Shown piece by piece: positions 9,290 through 17,709 of a stretch of 64,000 nt of DNA. The DNA is from Rhodopseudomonas sp. P2A-2r (GTDB lineage Bacteria; Pseudomonadota; Alphaproteobacteria; Rhizobiales; Xanthobacteraceae): positions 186,001-250,000 of the forward strand of contig NZ_CP110389.1 of assembly GCF_026015985.1 (NCBI RefSeq), in the 5' to 3' direction. The position numbers and the translations under genes are program-made. Positions within the stretch are counted from its first letter, which is position 1. Every line of letters starts with the position of its first letter. The notes beneath the pieces are model-generated. The model saw nothing but the letters and a program-made list of their open reading frames with translations, ran no database searches and was not told where the DNA came from.

Positions 9290-9385
9290 TTCATTGACCG
9301 GAGGGCAATCCGCCGGCCGGTGAAGATGGGGTGCCGTAAGGGCCCCGAATACCCAAAGTCGCTTCGAGAGGGCTTTGTCTAAATG
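9290..9385 (+). promoter_or_regulatory. ROSE-like RNA thermometer leader of hsp20
   Basis: The leader folds into successive hairpins: 9297-9301 with 9317-9321, then GGGG/CCCC at 9328-9346. A start-proximal hairpin (9355-9360 with 9371-9376) places UCGCU (9359-9363) opposite the purine-rich AGAGGG ribosome-binding site (9367-9372). U(U/C)GCU facing the Shine-Dalgarno sequence is the hallmark of ROSE elements, described in Bradyrhizobium small heat-shock genes. Melting on heating would free the start at 9383. Structure was judged by eye. Confidence 0.62.
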
Positions 9386-9808
9386 TCTCGTGTTCCTTCG
9401 TTGTCCAGTCCGTTCCTTCTAGGATTCGACGAAATCGAGCGTGCGCTCGATCGCGTCGTCAAAGGTGCCGACGGCTATCCTCCTTACAACATCGAGCGGT
9501 GCGACCGTAACAGCGGCCAGCCCGAACGCCTGCGGATCACGCTGGCCGTCGCGGGTTTCACCCGCGAGCAACTCGATGTGACCACCGAGGAAAACCAGCT
9601 CGTGATCAGGGGCCGCCAGCAGGACGATAAATCCCGCCAGTATATCCATCGCGGCATTGCCGCGCGCCACTTCCAGCGCACGTTCGTGCTGGCAGAGGGC
9701 ATGCTGGTGCTGGGTGCGGATCTGAAGAACGGGTTGTTGTCGGTCGACCTCGCCAGGCCTGAGCCTGAAAGGGTCGTTAAGACAATCGCTATCAATGAGC
9801 ACGAATAA
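9383..9808 (+). CDS. Small heat-shock protein, Hsp20/IbpA family
   Basis: ATP-independent holdase chaperone that forms cytoplasmic oligomers and protects unfolding proteins. It has 141 residues. A short N-terminal arm (SPFLLGFDEIERALDRVV) precedes the alpha-crystallin domain, from PPYNIERCDR to about residue 130, including LRITLAVAGFTREQLDVT and AEGMLVLGADLKNGLLSVDL. The C-terminal tail is short, with no clear I-x-I motif (TIAI is the nearest). Class A IbpA-type proteins in Bradyrhizobium are the closest known relatives. Regulation appears double: an RpoH-type promoter and a ROSE-like leader. DUF1150 follows about 100 bases downstream. Confidence 0.93.
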   Translation: MSRVPSLSSPFLLGFDEIERALDRVVKGADGYPPYNIERCDRNSGQPERLRITLAVAGFTREQLDVTTEENQLVIRGRQQDDKSRQYIHRGIAARHFQRTFVLAEGMLVLGADLKNGLLSVDLARPEPERVVKTIAINEHE

Positions 9809-9909
9809 TGCGTGACCCGAAAAAGTGACGGCGGTCTCGACCGATCCGGCGCTTTGGATGGAACGAGTAGCGGACTCGACCGCTTGGTCTAACAGAAGGA
9901 GTCGAGACC

Positions 9910-10182
9910 ATGAGTGAATTCAATACTGTCTACGAAAATGACAATGCCAGCGTGACCACCGAAGCGCTGGCGAGCCTGGGCGAAGGTCACATCGCCTATG
10001 TGAAGCAGATCCGGTCCGAGGACGTGCCGGGACTCTTCCCGCAGGCACCGCGGATTGCGCCCGGCCTGAAGCTGTTCGCGCTGCATGCCGCCAACGGCGC
10101 TCCGATCATGCTGACCGACAGCCGCGAAGCGGCGATCGCCAATGCATGGAGCCAGGAACTGCAGACCGTCAGCGTCCACTGA
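9910..10182 (+). CDS. DUF1150 family protein
   Basis: A 90-residue protein with a very good ribosome-binding site (AGAAGGAG). It begins MSEFNTVYENDNASVTTEALA and contains GHIAYVKQIRSEDVPGLFPQAP and FALHAANGAPIMLTDSREAAIANAW, which match the alphaproteobacterial DUF1150 family. The family has no established activity. Its recurrent place directly after an Hsp20 gene suggests a stress or chaperone-linked role (inference). It ends before a hairpin shared with the convergent ptsN. Confidence 0.85.
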   Translation: MSEFNTVYENDNASVTTEALASLGEGHIAYVKQIRSEDVPGLFPQAPRIAPGLKLFALHAANGAPIMLTDSREAAIANAWSQELQTVSVH

Positions 10183-10203
10183 CCGCGTCAGGCCGCCGCT
10201 CTT

Positions 10204-10242
10204 CATTCCAGCTCTGCGGCTGACGCCGCGGAGCAAGGAATG
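10204..10242. terminator. Bidirectional hairpin between DUF1150 gene and ptsN
   Basis: A 10-bp stem (10211-10220 with 10225-10234, one wobble) is extended by CATTCC/GGAATG (10204-10209, 10237-10242) across a small internal loop. It sits between two convergent genes. Confidence 0.6.
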
Positions 10243-10256
10243 TGGTGGCGTGATAG

Positions 10257-10718
10257 TCAGGCCGCCGTTGCCGGCGGCAGCGCCAGCACCGAATAAATCG
10301 CCTGGGCATCCTTCGAGGCGCGCAGCTTCTTGGCGACATCCTGATCGCGCAGCAGCCGGGCGATGCGCGCCAGGGCCTTTAGATGGTCCGCGCCGGCGCC
10401 TTCCGGAGCCAGTAGCAGGAACACCAGGTCGACTGGCTGGCCGTCCATGGCCTCGAAATCGATCGGGCGCTCCAGCCGCGCGAACATCCCGAACAGCCGC
10501 TCGAGCTTCGGCAGCTTGCCGTGCGGAATCGCCACGCCATAGCCGACGGCAGTGGTACCGAGCTTCTCCCGCTGCATCAGCACTTCGAAAATCACCCGGT
10601 CTACCTGACCGGTCAGCATTGCTGCGCGTGCGGACATCTCCTGCAACGCCTGCTTCTTGCTGTTCACTTTCAACGCGGGAAGTATTGCTTCGGGCGCGAC
10701 CAGATCGGTAATCGTCAT
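10257..10718 (-). CDS. ptsN: PTS IIA-like nitrogen regulatory protein PtsN
   Basis: Terminal phosphate acceptor of the nitrogen PTS (PtsP-PtsO-PtsN), a cytoplasmic regulator of potassium and carbon/nitrogen balance. It has 153 residues from the ATG at 10718, giving the family start MTITDLVAPEAILPALKVNS. The frame remains open 22 codons upstream, which would add an unrelated Ser-rich leader. The phosphorylated His is His66 in GVAIPHGKLP. The PTS EIIA type-2 fold residues LVFLLLAPEGAGADHLKALARIARLLRD are present. It is the last gene of the rpoN-hpf-ptsN cluster, a conserved arrangement. Confidence 0.95.
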   Translation of the reverse strand: MTITDLVAPEAILPALKVNSKKQALQEMSARAAMLTGQVDRVIFEVLMQREKLGTTAVGYGVAIPHGKLPKLERLFGMFARLERPIDFEAMDGQPVDLVFLLLAPEGAGADHLKALARIARLLRDQDVAKKLRASKDAQAIYSVLALPPATAA

Positions 10719-10935
10719 GGACCGTTCCGAGGATGTTGGACCGTCAGCTGTGGAGAGAGAATTCAGACTGGCAGCATTGGACAAGAGGTGGAAGGAACGC
10801 AGTCAGAATACGCCCGGGGCGAGAATGCCCGAGCGTATTCTAGCACCGGAACCGATCCGTGCGAAATCCGTTTGACCGACCCTGCCAGTCAAAGGCGGCG
10901 GACCATAGGGACGGGCTTTCAGGCCGTCAATGGCG

Positions 10936-11538
10936 TCAGGAGGCTTTAACCACCGGCGGATCGACCCAGCCGACATTGCCGTCGGGACGCCGGTAGATGA
11001 TGTTTACCCGCCCGCTGCTGCCGTGCTGGAATACCACGACGGGAGCGCCGGTGAAGTCGAGTTCCATCACCGCTTCGCTGACCGACAGCCGCTTCAGCGA
11101 CGTGGTCGCTTCGGCAATGATCACCGGATTGTATTCCGCGACATCGTCCTCGTCGACGATCGCCTCGATCACATAACTCGGGGCATCCAGCGTCGGCGTT
11201 TCGATTTCAGCGATCGCCTCTGCGGCCGCATGGGCCTTGCGCGCAGAGCGGTCCTTCAGGCGGCTCTTGTAGCGCCGCAGTCGCTTCTCGATCTGGATCA
11301 GCGCCTGGTCGGCGCTTGCGTAAGCGTCGGCCGCATTGGAGTCGGCCTCGAGGGTAATGCCTGAATCGAGATGCAGCGCGCAGTCGGTGCGAAAACCGAA
11401 ACCATCCTTGCTCAGCGTGATGTGGCCAGAATAGTTGCCATCGAAGTATTTTCGCAGCACTTCGTCGGTGCGCTCACTGACGCGACCGCGCAATGCGTCG
11501 CCGACATTGATGCTTTTTCCCGAGATGCGAAGAGTCAT
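10936..11538 (-). CDS. hpf: Ribosome hibernation promoting factor, long form
   Basis: Binds the 30S subunit and drives 100S ribosome dimer formation in stationary phase. It has 200 residues from the ATG at 11538 (MTLRISGKSINVGDALRGRV). The N-terminal HPF/RaiA domain, to about residue 100, includes the basic helix EKRLRRYKSRLKDRS. A linker rich in Glu/Ala follows. The C-terminal dimerisation domain at about 140-195 contains KRLSVSEAVMELDFTGAPVVVFQH and NIIYRRPDGNVGWVDP. The length marks the long form that dimerises ribosomes alone. It starts 60 bases after the rpoN stop. Confidence 0.95.
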   Translation of the reverse strand: MTLRISGKSINVGDALRGRVSERTDEVLRKYFDGNYSGHITLSKDGFGFRTDCALHLDSGITLEADSNAADAYASADQALIQIEKRLRRYKSRLKDRSARKAHAAAEAIAEIETPTLDAPSYVIEAIVDEDDVAEYNPVIIAEATTSLKRLSVSEAVMELDFTGAPVVVFQHGSSGRVNIIYRRPDGNVGWVDPPVVKAS

Positions 11539-11598
11539 TGTCAGGCCTCGATTCGTCTTGAGTTGAACCGACAGTATTCCGATTTGAACGGAGTGCAA

Positions 11599-13293
11599 TC
11601 AAGCTGGTGCGATGTCGCGGGATCTGTCGGACGTCGTCCGTTCGGACGCTGTGGCGGGTGCTGTGAGTGCATTGCCGAGCATGCTCTGTTTGTCGCGGCG
11701 ACGCTGCACCGACGACGGAATCCGCATGGACTCGCGGTATTTCGCCACGGTGCGACGCGCAATATCAATGCCCGTGGCGCGCAACCGTTCCACGATGGTA
11801 TCATCAGACAGGATAACCGCCGGGTTCTCGCCGTCAATCAACTGCCGGATGTGATGCCGCACCGCTTCTGCGGAATGCGCCTCGCCACCGTCGGCCGACG
11901 CAATCGAGGCGGTGAAGAAATACTTCAATTCAAAACTGCCGCGATTGGTCGCCATGTATTTGTTGGCGGTCACGCGCGACACCGTGGATTCGTGCATCTG
12001 GATCGCGTCGGCCACCGCCTTGAGATTCAGCGGCCGCAGATGCGCAACACCCTGGGTGAAGAAACCATCCTGCTGGCGTACGATCTCCGTGGCCACCTTC
12101 AGGATCGTGCGGGCGCGCTGATCGAGTGCGCGCACCAGCCACGTGGCATTCTGCAGGCAGTCGGTGAAATACGACTTGTCGCCGTCCTTGCGGATCGTCT
12201 TCGACAGTTCGCTGTAATAGACCTGATTGACCAGCACTCGCGGCAAGGTGTCGCTGTTGAGCTCCACATGCCAGCCGCCATCGGGGCCCGGGCGCACATA
12301 GACATCCGGCACCACGGTCTGCATCCGCGCCGAGCCGAACTTCAGGCCGGGCTTGGGATCGAGCCTTCGGATCTCGCCGATCATGTCGGCAAGATCCTCG
12401 TCATCGACGCCGCAGATCTTGCGCAGGCTGGCGATGTCGCGCTTGGCCAGCAGATCGAGATGCTCGACCAGCGCCTGCATCGCGGGGTCGTAACGATTCT
12501 GCTCGCGCAACTGGATCGCCAGGCATTCGCTGAGGCTGCGGGCGCAGACGCCGGGCGGATCGAATTTCTGCAGCACGCCAAGCACCGACTCGATATCCTG
12601 AACCGCGGCGCCAAGACGTTCGCCGACATCGCCCAGATCGGGCGGCAGATAGCCGGCCTCATCGACCAGATCGATCAGATACTGGCCGATCATGCGCTTG
12701 GCGGGATCGGTGAAGGCCACCGCCAGCTGCTCGGCCAGATGCCCGCCGAGCGTCTCCTCCGCCGCCACGAAGGCCTCGAGATTGTAGCTGTCGTCGTTGG
12801 AAGCGCCGCCGCCCCATTCGGTATAGGCGGTGGGCGCTGCGTCCTGGGCGGCGCGCGCCGCGGCTTCGGCCGGCTCCTCGGAAAAAACGTTGTCGAGCCC
12901 GGTATCAAGGGTCTGCTCGATCTCGGTGCGGGTGCCGAGGTCGCGATTCATCCATTCGTCGGGCTGCTGGGACTCGAGGCCGTCGCTGCCGCTACGGTCG
13001 GAAAACTGCGCGCTGTCGTCGCTTCCGTCGTGGCTGTAGGTCGCGCCCATCTCGTCATGGTCGGGCGATTCGGAAAACTCCGCGCGCTCGCGCTCGGGCG
13101 CCGGCTCACCTGCGACCGGCGTCTCGCTGCCGTCGCTCGCGCGCTCCAGCAGCGGATTCCGTTCAAGCTCGTCTTCGACGAAGGTGGCGAGGTCGAGATT
13201 GGACAGCTGCAGCAGCTTGATCGCCTGCATCAGCTGCGGCGTCATCACGAGCGACTGGGACTGGCGGAACTCTAGTCTCTGCGTCAGAGCCAT
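11599..13293 (-). CDS. rpoN: RNA polymerase sigma-54 factor RpoN
   Basis: Sigma-54 for -24/-12 promoters, controlling nitrogen fixation and assimilation, dicarboxylate uptake and motility in rhizobia. It has 564 residues. Region I is Gln/Leu-rich (QRLEFRQSQSLVMTPQLMQAIKLLQL). An acidic region II spans roughly 50-190. The core-binding domain follows (DLGDVGERLGAAVQDIESVLGVLQKFDPPGVCARSL). The HTH is near MHESTVSRVTANKYM, and the RpoN box is ARRTVAKYRESMRIPSS close to the C-terminus, followed by a poorly conserved 35-residue tail. It lies upstream of hpf and ptsN and downstream of lptB. Confidence 0.97.
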   Translation of the reverse strand: MALTQRLEFRQSQSLVMTPQLMQAIKLLQLSNLDLATFVEDELERNPLLERASDGSETPVAGEPAPERERAEFSESPDHDEMGATYSHDGSDDSAQFSDRSGSDGLESQQPDEWMNRDLGTRTEIEQTLDTGLDNVFSEEPAEAAARAAQDAAPTAYTEWGGGASNDDSYNLEAFVAAEETLGGHLAEQLAVAFTDPAKRMIGQYLIDLVDEAGYLPPDLGDVGERLGAAVQDIESVLGVLQKFDPPGVCARSLSECLAIQLREQNRYDPAMQALVEHLDLLAKRDIASLRKICGVDDEDLADMIGEIRRLDPKPGLKFGSARMQTVVPDVYVRPGPDGGWHVELNSDTLPRVLVNQVYYSELSKTIRKDGDKSYFTDCLQNATWLVRALDQRARTILKVATEIVRQQDGFFTQGVAHLRPLNLKAVADAIQMHESTVSRVTANKYMATNRGSFELKYFFTASIASADGGEAHSAEAVRHHIRQLIDGENPAVILSDDTIVERLRATGIDIARRTVAKYRESMRIPSSVQRRRDKQSMLGNALTAPATASERTTSDRSRDIAPA

Positions 13294-13383
13294 GGAGACA
13301 AAAACCGATCCAAAAGTTGGTCCGTTTCTTGCTTATCGCTTTTTAAAACCAATGTACACGGCTTGACGTATTGTAAATTTGGA

Positions 13384-14370
13384 CTAGAGGCGGAATTCCT
13401 CGCCAAGGTAAAGGCGCCGAACATCGGGGTTGGCGACGATCTGTTCCGGACTGCCCTCGGTCAGGATTTCTCCAGCATAAACGATGTAGGCGCGGTCTGT
13501 CAGCCCCAGGGTTTCGCGCACATTGTGGTCGGTGATCAGTACCCCGATGCCGCGGTTGGTGAGATGCCGCACCAGATCCTGGATGTCGCCCACCGCGATC
13601 GGATCGATGCCGGCAAAGGGTTCGTCGAGCAGCATGTAATTGGGCCGGGTCGCCAGCGCGCGCGCGATTTCGACGCGCCGTCGCTCGCCGCCTGACAGCG
13701 CGATCGACGGCGACTTGCGGAGCTTCTGGATGTTGAACTCGTCGAGCAGCGCATTGAGCTCGGCCTCGCGCTTCTTGCGGCTGGGCTCCACCACCTCGAG
13801 CACCGCGCGGATGTTCTCTTCCACCGTGAGACCGCGAAAAATCGAGGCTTCCTGCGGCAAATAGCCGATTCCCAGCCGGGCGCGCTGGTACATCGGCAAT
13901 TGCGTGACGTCGTGACCGTCGAGTTCGATGGCGCCGCGGTCGGCCTTGATCAGGCCGGTAATCATGTAGAACACGGTGGTCTTGCCGGCGCCGTTGGGAC
14001 CAAGCAGGCCGACGGCCTCGCCGCGGCGAACATAGATGCTGACGCCGCGGACCACCTGGCGCTTGCCGAAGCTCTTCTCCACGCTATGGACGGCGAGGTA
14101 GCCCGCGCGCGGCGGAGCGGCCCCATTGGCCTTGCTGCGCGGCTTCGGCTGCGATGGCATGGCGCGCGGCGGCTCCGGACGCGCAGAAGGCGGCGCCACC
14201 GGCGCGGCGCGCGACGTCTCGCGCGCCAGCGGCGGCGCGTCACGGACAGGGTTTTTCAGCATGTCGCCCATGCTGTCGCCGACCGCAGTGATGTCGGCGT
14301 GCGACCGCGCAAACCCTTGCGGACCGCGTTTCGGGGCGCGCCGACGGAACATGCCGAGGAGATCAACCAT
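13384..14370 (-). CDS. lptB: LPS export ABC transporter ATP-binding protein LptB
   Basis: ATPase that powers extraction of LPS by LptFG into the LptC-LptA bridge. It has 328 residues. Walker [10 protein letters not shown] lies at 124-132, followed by the Q-loop ([18 protein letters not shown]), the signature [15 protein letters not shown] and Walker [13 protein letters not shown]. The family is about 240 residues; here a Pro/Ala/Arg-rich extension of about 90 residues precedes the ATPase core. This matches what is commonly annotated in Bradyrhizobiaceae, but the true start could be internal. It belongs to the lptC-lptA-lptB set, about 200 bases after lptA. Confidence 0.93.
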   Translation of the reverse strand: MVDLLGMFRRRAPKRGPQGFARSHADITAVGDSMGDMLKNPVRDAPPLARETSRAAPVAPPSARPEPPRAMPSQPKPRSKANGAAPPRAGYLAVHSVEKSFGKRQVVRGVSIYVRRGEAVGLLGPNGAGKTTVFYMITGLIKADRGAIELDGHDVTQLPMYQRARLGIGYLPQEASIFRGLTVEENIRAVLEVVEPSRKKREAELNALLDEFNIQKLRKSPSIALSGGERRRVEIARALATRPNYMLLDEPFAGIDPIAVGDIQDLVRHLTNRGIGVLITDHNVRETLGLTDRAYIVYAGEILTEGSPEQIVANPDVRRLYLGEEFRL

Positions 14371-14575
14371 TCCGCCTTGCTCAGCCTTTTCGGGTCATCC
14401 GCCAAACGGCGCGGAATTCGATCTGCAGTGTCAGCACGTCTGTGAAGATGGACCTTGTCAGAAAAACGCCAAGGTGTCGTTAAGCCGGCATATCGGCGCG
14501 ACATGGCCGCGTGCGGCCACAGCCGATAGCGGGTCGCGGGCCGACCGGCAACCGTAGACCCCGTCCCGGGCCCGG

Positions 14576-15253
14576 CTATTTCGGCTTTGCAGCGCCGGGC
14601 GCCGGAATTGCCGGGGCGCCCTGCCCCGAGGACTGGAACAGGCCCTGCACCCGGCCGCTGTCGGATTCGACCCGCGACACGCCGGTTGTCATGTCGACCA
14701 TCAGCCGATCGCCCTTCAGCACGTTCTTGGCCTGGGTCAGCACGACACCGCCGGACATGGTGATCAGATTGCTCCTGGTGTCGAACACAGCGGTCTCTCC
14801 GGTCACGACCTGGTCCTTCTGGGTGACCACGACATTACCGCGCGCTTCCAGGCGGCGGATCGACGAGCTGCCGCCTGGCCCCGGCGCGGCCGCCTTGATC
14901 GGCGCCTTCGCGGACTTGGTCGGCGCCGCGGCGCCAGCAGCAGGCGCCGTGTTGCCGCCGTCGTAGAATACCACGAGGGTTTTCGACTTCATCGTGGTGT
15001 CGCCCTGCACCACCTTCACATCGCCGGAGAAGGTCGCTTCCTTCTTCTTGTCGCGCATCTCCAGCGATGCCGCCTCGATCTGAATCGGCTGGTCGCGGTT
15101 CTGCGAAAATCCCTGCATGGCATTGGGCACGCCCTGGACCGCGCTCTGGGCCAGACCATCGCCGGCCATGGCAGTCCCGAGGACGATCATGACCGTCGCC
15201 AGAATGTGGCGCGACCGAATGCTGCGGCTGATCAAATTCATCGTCGATTTCAT
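14576..15253 (-). CDS. lptA: LPS transport periplasmic protein LptA
   Basis: Periplasmic OstA/LptA beta-jellyroll bridge carrying LPS from LptC to LptD. It has 225 residues. The N-terminal signal (ILATVMIVLGTAMAGDGLAQ) is followed by the LptA domain (QPIQIEAASLEMRDKKKEATFSGDV, then GNVVVTQKDQVVTGETAVFD, GDRLMVDMTTGVSRVES). An Ala/Pro-rich insertion of about 30 residues interrupts the domain near 103-135, and the C-terminal tail is Ala/Pro-rich. The start overlaps the lptC stop by four bases, so translation is coupled. Confidence 0.93.
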   Translation of the reverse strand: MKSTMNLISRSIRSRHILATVMIVLGTAMAGDGLAQSAVQGVPNAMQGFSQNRDQPIQIEAASLEMRDKKKEATFSGDVKVVQGDTTMKSKTLVVFYDGGNTAPAAGAAAPTKSAKAPIKAAAPGPGGSSSIRRLEARGNVVVTQKDQVVTGETAVFDTRSNLITMSGGVVLTQAKNVLKGDRLMVDMTTGVSRVESDSGRVQGLFQSSGQGAPAIPAPGAAKPK

Positions 15254-16011
15254 TTTGCGTTCGCGCGTTTGTCTTTGGAGGGCCGCGCCTTGGCCGGCTG
15301 GGTATATGATTCCGGCTGCGGCGCAAGCTCCGGCGCGGGTTTGGCCGGCTCGCTCTCAGGGGGCGTCGGCGGGTCCATCACCAGGTTCATCACCACGCCG
15401 CCCTCGAACCGCACCACCTCGCCGTGGTCGACGATGCGCAGCCGCTGGCCGACCAGCGTGCCGTTGAGCAATTTGACATCGACCTGCTCATCGGAGGCGA
15501 CTGTGCCCTTGCCGATGTCGATCACCGCGTGGGTCATGCGCGCCTCATACCCGGTGGACGACTGCAGGAAGACATCCTTTTGCAGCTCGAGGATCTGCGT
15601 CTTGCTGTTGAAGATGCCGCTGCGCGCATCCATCGTCGTGGTCGACTTGTCTTCCATCATGACCTTGGCCCGCAGCGTCGTCAGTTCGACGTGATCGGGA
15701 TCGGTCAGATCCTGGGTCGCAGCCTTGGCCCACAGCTCGTAGGGCCGCCCGTCCGGCGAGAAACCCGAGAGGTGCGGCGTCTCCATGGTGATCTTGGTAC
15801 CGGACACGACGAGATTGCCCATGTCGATCGGCAGGTTGGCCAGGATCCGGAACGGATTGAACACCGATACGCCGACGATCGCCGCCATCGCCAGCAGCAC
15901 GACGCCGGGCACCGCGATTCGCAGCACGCGCACCAGCCGGCTGTGACGCGCCGCGGCGGCAAACCGCACGTCCATTCCGGCCTGATAGCTGGGGATCTGT
16001 ACCGAACTCAA
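15250..16011 (-). CDS. lptC: LPS export protein LptC
   Basis: Single-pass inner-membrane protein that receives LPS from LptBFG and hands it to LptA. It has 253 residues. A transmembrane helix lies at about 30-52 (RIAVPGVVLLAMAAIVGVSVF), and the periplasmic beta-jellyroll domain follows (LSGFSPDGRPYELWAKAATQ, ILELQKDVFLQSSTGYEA, GTLVGQRLRIVDHGEVVRFEGGV). The C-terminal tail is rich in Pro, Glu and Lys. It overlaps lptA by four bases (ATGA). Confidence 0.92.
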   Translation of the reverse strand: MSSVQIPSYQAGMDVRFAAAARHSRLVRVLRIAVPGVVLLAMAAIVGVSVFNPFRILANLPIDMGNLVVSGTKITMETPHLSGFSPDGRPYELWAKAATQDLTDPDHVELTTLRAKVMMEDKSTTTMDARSGIFNSKTQILELQKDVFLQSSTGYEARMTHAVIDIGKGTVASDEQVDVKLLNGTLVGQRLRIVDHGEVVRFEGGVVMNLVMDPPTPPESEPAKPAPELAPQPESYTQPAKARPSKDKRANAK

Positions 16012-16164
16012 CGCTGCTCCAAAGCCGGGCTGACCCGGGCAATCTACCCTGAAACGCCCGATTTTGCAGCCCCGCCTACACTGCGGCGAGGACTGTGACC
16101 GAAACGGGGCGTGCGGGCGCTTCAGAACGTCGCTTCGGACGTCAGCCCTTGTCGGATATCCGGC

Positions 16165-16779
16165 TTAAGAATGCGCGAAAATATCCTCGTTCTCCCAGCC
16201 GGACAGGTCGAGCTTTGCCCGGGTCGGCAGGAAATCGAAACACGCCTGCGCCAGTTCGCTGCGATTCTCGCGCGCCAGCATCACATTGAGCCGGTCGCGC
16301 AGCCCATGCAGGTGCAACACGTCGGAGGCGGCATAGGATACCTGCGCATCGCTGAGATTTTGCGATCCCCAGTCGCTCGACTGCTGCTGCTTCGACAGAT
16401 CGACATTCATCAGTTCGCGCACCAGGTCCTTGAGGCCGTGGCGATCCGTATAGGTGCGCGCCAGCCAGGACGCGATCTTGGTGCAATAGACCGGCGACGG
16501 CATCACGCCGAGCGCGTTGTACAGGGCGGCGAGGTCGAAGCGGGCGAAGTGGAAGATCTTCACAATCTTCGGATCGGCCAGCAGCTTCTTCAGGTTCGGC
16601 GCGTCGGTATGCCCCAGCGGGATCTGCACCACATCGGCACTGCCATCGCCGGGCGACAGCTGCACCACGCAGAGCCGGTCGCGATGCGGGTTGAGGCCCA
16701 TGGTCTCGGTGTCGATGGCCACCGAATCGGTGTAGCGGCTGAGATCCGGCAGGTCGCCGCGGTGCAGTCGGGTGGTCAT
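16165..16779 (-). CDS. rnd: Ribonuclease D-like 3'-5' exonuclease (short form)
   Basis: A DEDDy exonuclease of the RNase D class, acting in 3' maturation of structured RNAs. It has 204 residues. Exo I is VAIDTETMGLNP, Exo II FHFARFDLAAL and Exo III SYAASDVLHLHGL with the catalytic Tyr. RNase D proper has about 380 residues with two HRDC domains; these are absent, as in the short alphaproteobacterial form, so substrate range may differ. A TTG three codons upstream is an alternative start. It is upstream of lptC on the same strand, with about 150 bases between. Confidence 0.9.
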   Translation of the reverse strand: MTTRLHRGDLPDLSRYTDSVAIDTETMGLNPHRDRLCVVQLSPGDGSADVVQIPLGHTDAPNLKKLLADPKIVKIFHFARFDLAALYNALGVMPSPVYCTKIASWLARTYTDRHGLKDLVRELMNVDLSKQQQSSDWGSQNLSDAQVSYAASDVLHLHGLRDRLNVMLARENRSELAQACFDFLPTRAKLDLSGWENEDIFAHS

Positions 16780-16989
16780 GGACGTCAAAAACCTTTGCTG
16801 GCGCCGCGATTCGTGGGCTGCGGGCGACGTTAGCGCCCAATTTGCGGGGTGACGAGAGGCATTGCGCGCGCGCGAGCGCGCCGGCTTCGGCCCTTGCTCC
16901 TAGACGTGCGCTGCGCATCGGCGCGTGCCGCCTCGCTTTTCGATTCGAATGTCAAACAGCCAAGCCCTCGCATTCTCGCGGCGCCCATG

Positions 16990-17373
16990 GCGTCCGAGGT
17001 ATGAGCAGATCTCCCCTCCAGACATGAGGGGAGCGGCGCGCCGGCAGGCGCTAGGATGGTGGTTGGGACGCGATCCGCACCGCCGTCACAACGGCGAAGC
17101 AGCTCGCGGCGCCTGCGGGCGCGCCACCGCGGGGTTTATGGCGAGGGGACCGTGCTTCCGGGCTGGCACGTGAACTCCCTTTGGGAGCCACCCCGGCGGG
17201 ATTTCGCCCGCCTTTCGCCATCCGCGTCCAGCCACTCAAGGCAGAGCCCCCGTAGTAGGGCCCGGACGGTGACCCCAGCCTCCTGGGGCGTGCTTGCGAG
17301 GCACGCGCGCGGGACACCGCATCCTCCTCCACTCTCAAGACGCCTCATGACAGCGCCCCTCGTTGAGCAGGAC
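16990..17373 (-). ncRNA. Candidate structured non-coding RNA (unassigned)
   Basis: A GC-rich segment read from the promoter at 17404-17380 leftward. It contains at least five local hairpins in a row: 17288-17306 (6 bp), 17273-17288 (6 bp), 17195-17212 (6 bp), 17175-17187 (5 bp) and a final 8-bp stem at 17011-17033. There is also a longer pairing across 17226-17267. Two overlapping short frames exist (17348-17136 and a GTG frame ending near 17054), but their translations are Arg/Pro/Gly-rich and resemble no protein I know. I compared it by memory with RNase P RNA, tmRNA, SRP RNA and cobalamin riboswitches and it fits none. The 3' end is not defined. Confidence 0.4.
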
Positions 17374-17409
17374 GAGGGGACTATAAGTCTGATATAGGAT
17401 TTTTGTCAA
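17356..17409 (-). promoter_or_regulatory. Near-consensus sigma-70 promoter with overlapping palindrome
   Basis: On the reverse strand, TTGACA (17409-17404), an 18-base spacer, then TATAGT (17385-17380). Immediately downstream, overlapping the expected start site, is an 8-bp inverted repeat (17356-17363 and 17372-17379), placed like an operator or a 5' stem. It points into the structured segment 17373-16990. No protein gene follows for about 600 bases. Confidence 0.6.
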
Positions 17410-17458
17410 TATCAGTGATTGGGAAATTTGCATTGTTCACGCGCCGCTGCTGCCGTTT

Positions 17459-17520
17459 CCCGGACGCGCTGCGGCAGCGATGCGCAGCATCGCATGCTGC
17501 TGCGCAGATCCGGGATCCAG
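17459..17520. repeat. Family-A palindromic repeat, left half (split by IS110)
   Basis: Starts CCCGGACGCG and ends GCAGATCCGGGATCC, with an internal stem-loop. The other half of the same composite repeat lies at 18658-18711, on the far side of the IS110 element. Confidence 0.8.
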
Positions 17521-17549
17521 ATACACCTTACTCAAGCGTGGGCCCCTGT

Positions 17550-17705
17550 GTAGTCGGGATCTGTCATGATGGGTGCGGGCGGGATGCCGTTGGGCCCCTG
17601 GTCATGAAGACCGTGATCCGGCTTGGCACCCGCCCGCGCTACATTACCCACACCTGAACAGTTGATCGAGGCCGTTCGCCGCGGACCTCGCAGCACAGGG
17701 ACAAG
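17550..17705 (+). ncRNA. Putative IS110 bridge RNA
   Basis: A stem GCGGGCGGGATGCC (17575-17588) pairs with GGCACCCGCCCGC (17625-17637, one bulge) and holds a loop with a small hairpin (17600-17603 with 17609-17612). In the loop, TGGGCCCCTG (17591-17600) is identical to the left target (17539-17548). ATCCGGC (17616-17622) is complementary to the right border GCCGGAT (18657-18663). A second loop has ACAGTTG (17658-17664), identical to the right end plus core (18651-18657), then a hairpin (17667-17671 with 17686-17690) and CACA (17694-17697), which can pair with core plus left end TGTG. This is the target-loop/donor-loop plan described for IS621-type bridge RNAs. Transcript ends are guesses. Confidence 0.65.
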
Positions 17706-17709
17706 CATC

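Noticed and set aside
11371..13275. A 634-codon plus-strand frame opposite rpoN
   Set aside because: Antisense to a certain rpoN gene; composition is Arg/His/Leu-rich without motifs.
17051..17348. Two short reverse-strand open frames inside the structured segment
   Set aside because: GTG and ATG starts near GGAGGAGG are tempting, but the products are Arg/Pro/Gly-rich, overlap each other in different frames and cover the hairpins. I prefer an RNA interpretation and leave coding as an alternative.
16990..17373. Structured segment as RNase P RNA, tmRNA, SRP RNA or cobalamin riboswitch
   Set aside because: None of the diagnostic sequences I know (RNase P CR regions, tRNA-like CCA ends and tag codons, SRP GGAA loop, cobalamin box) is present.
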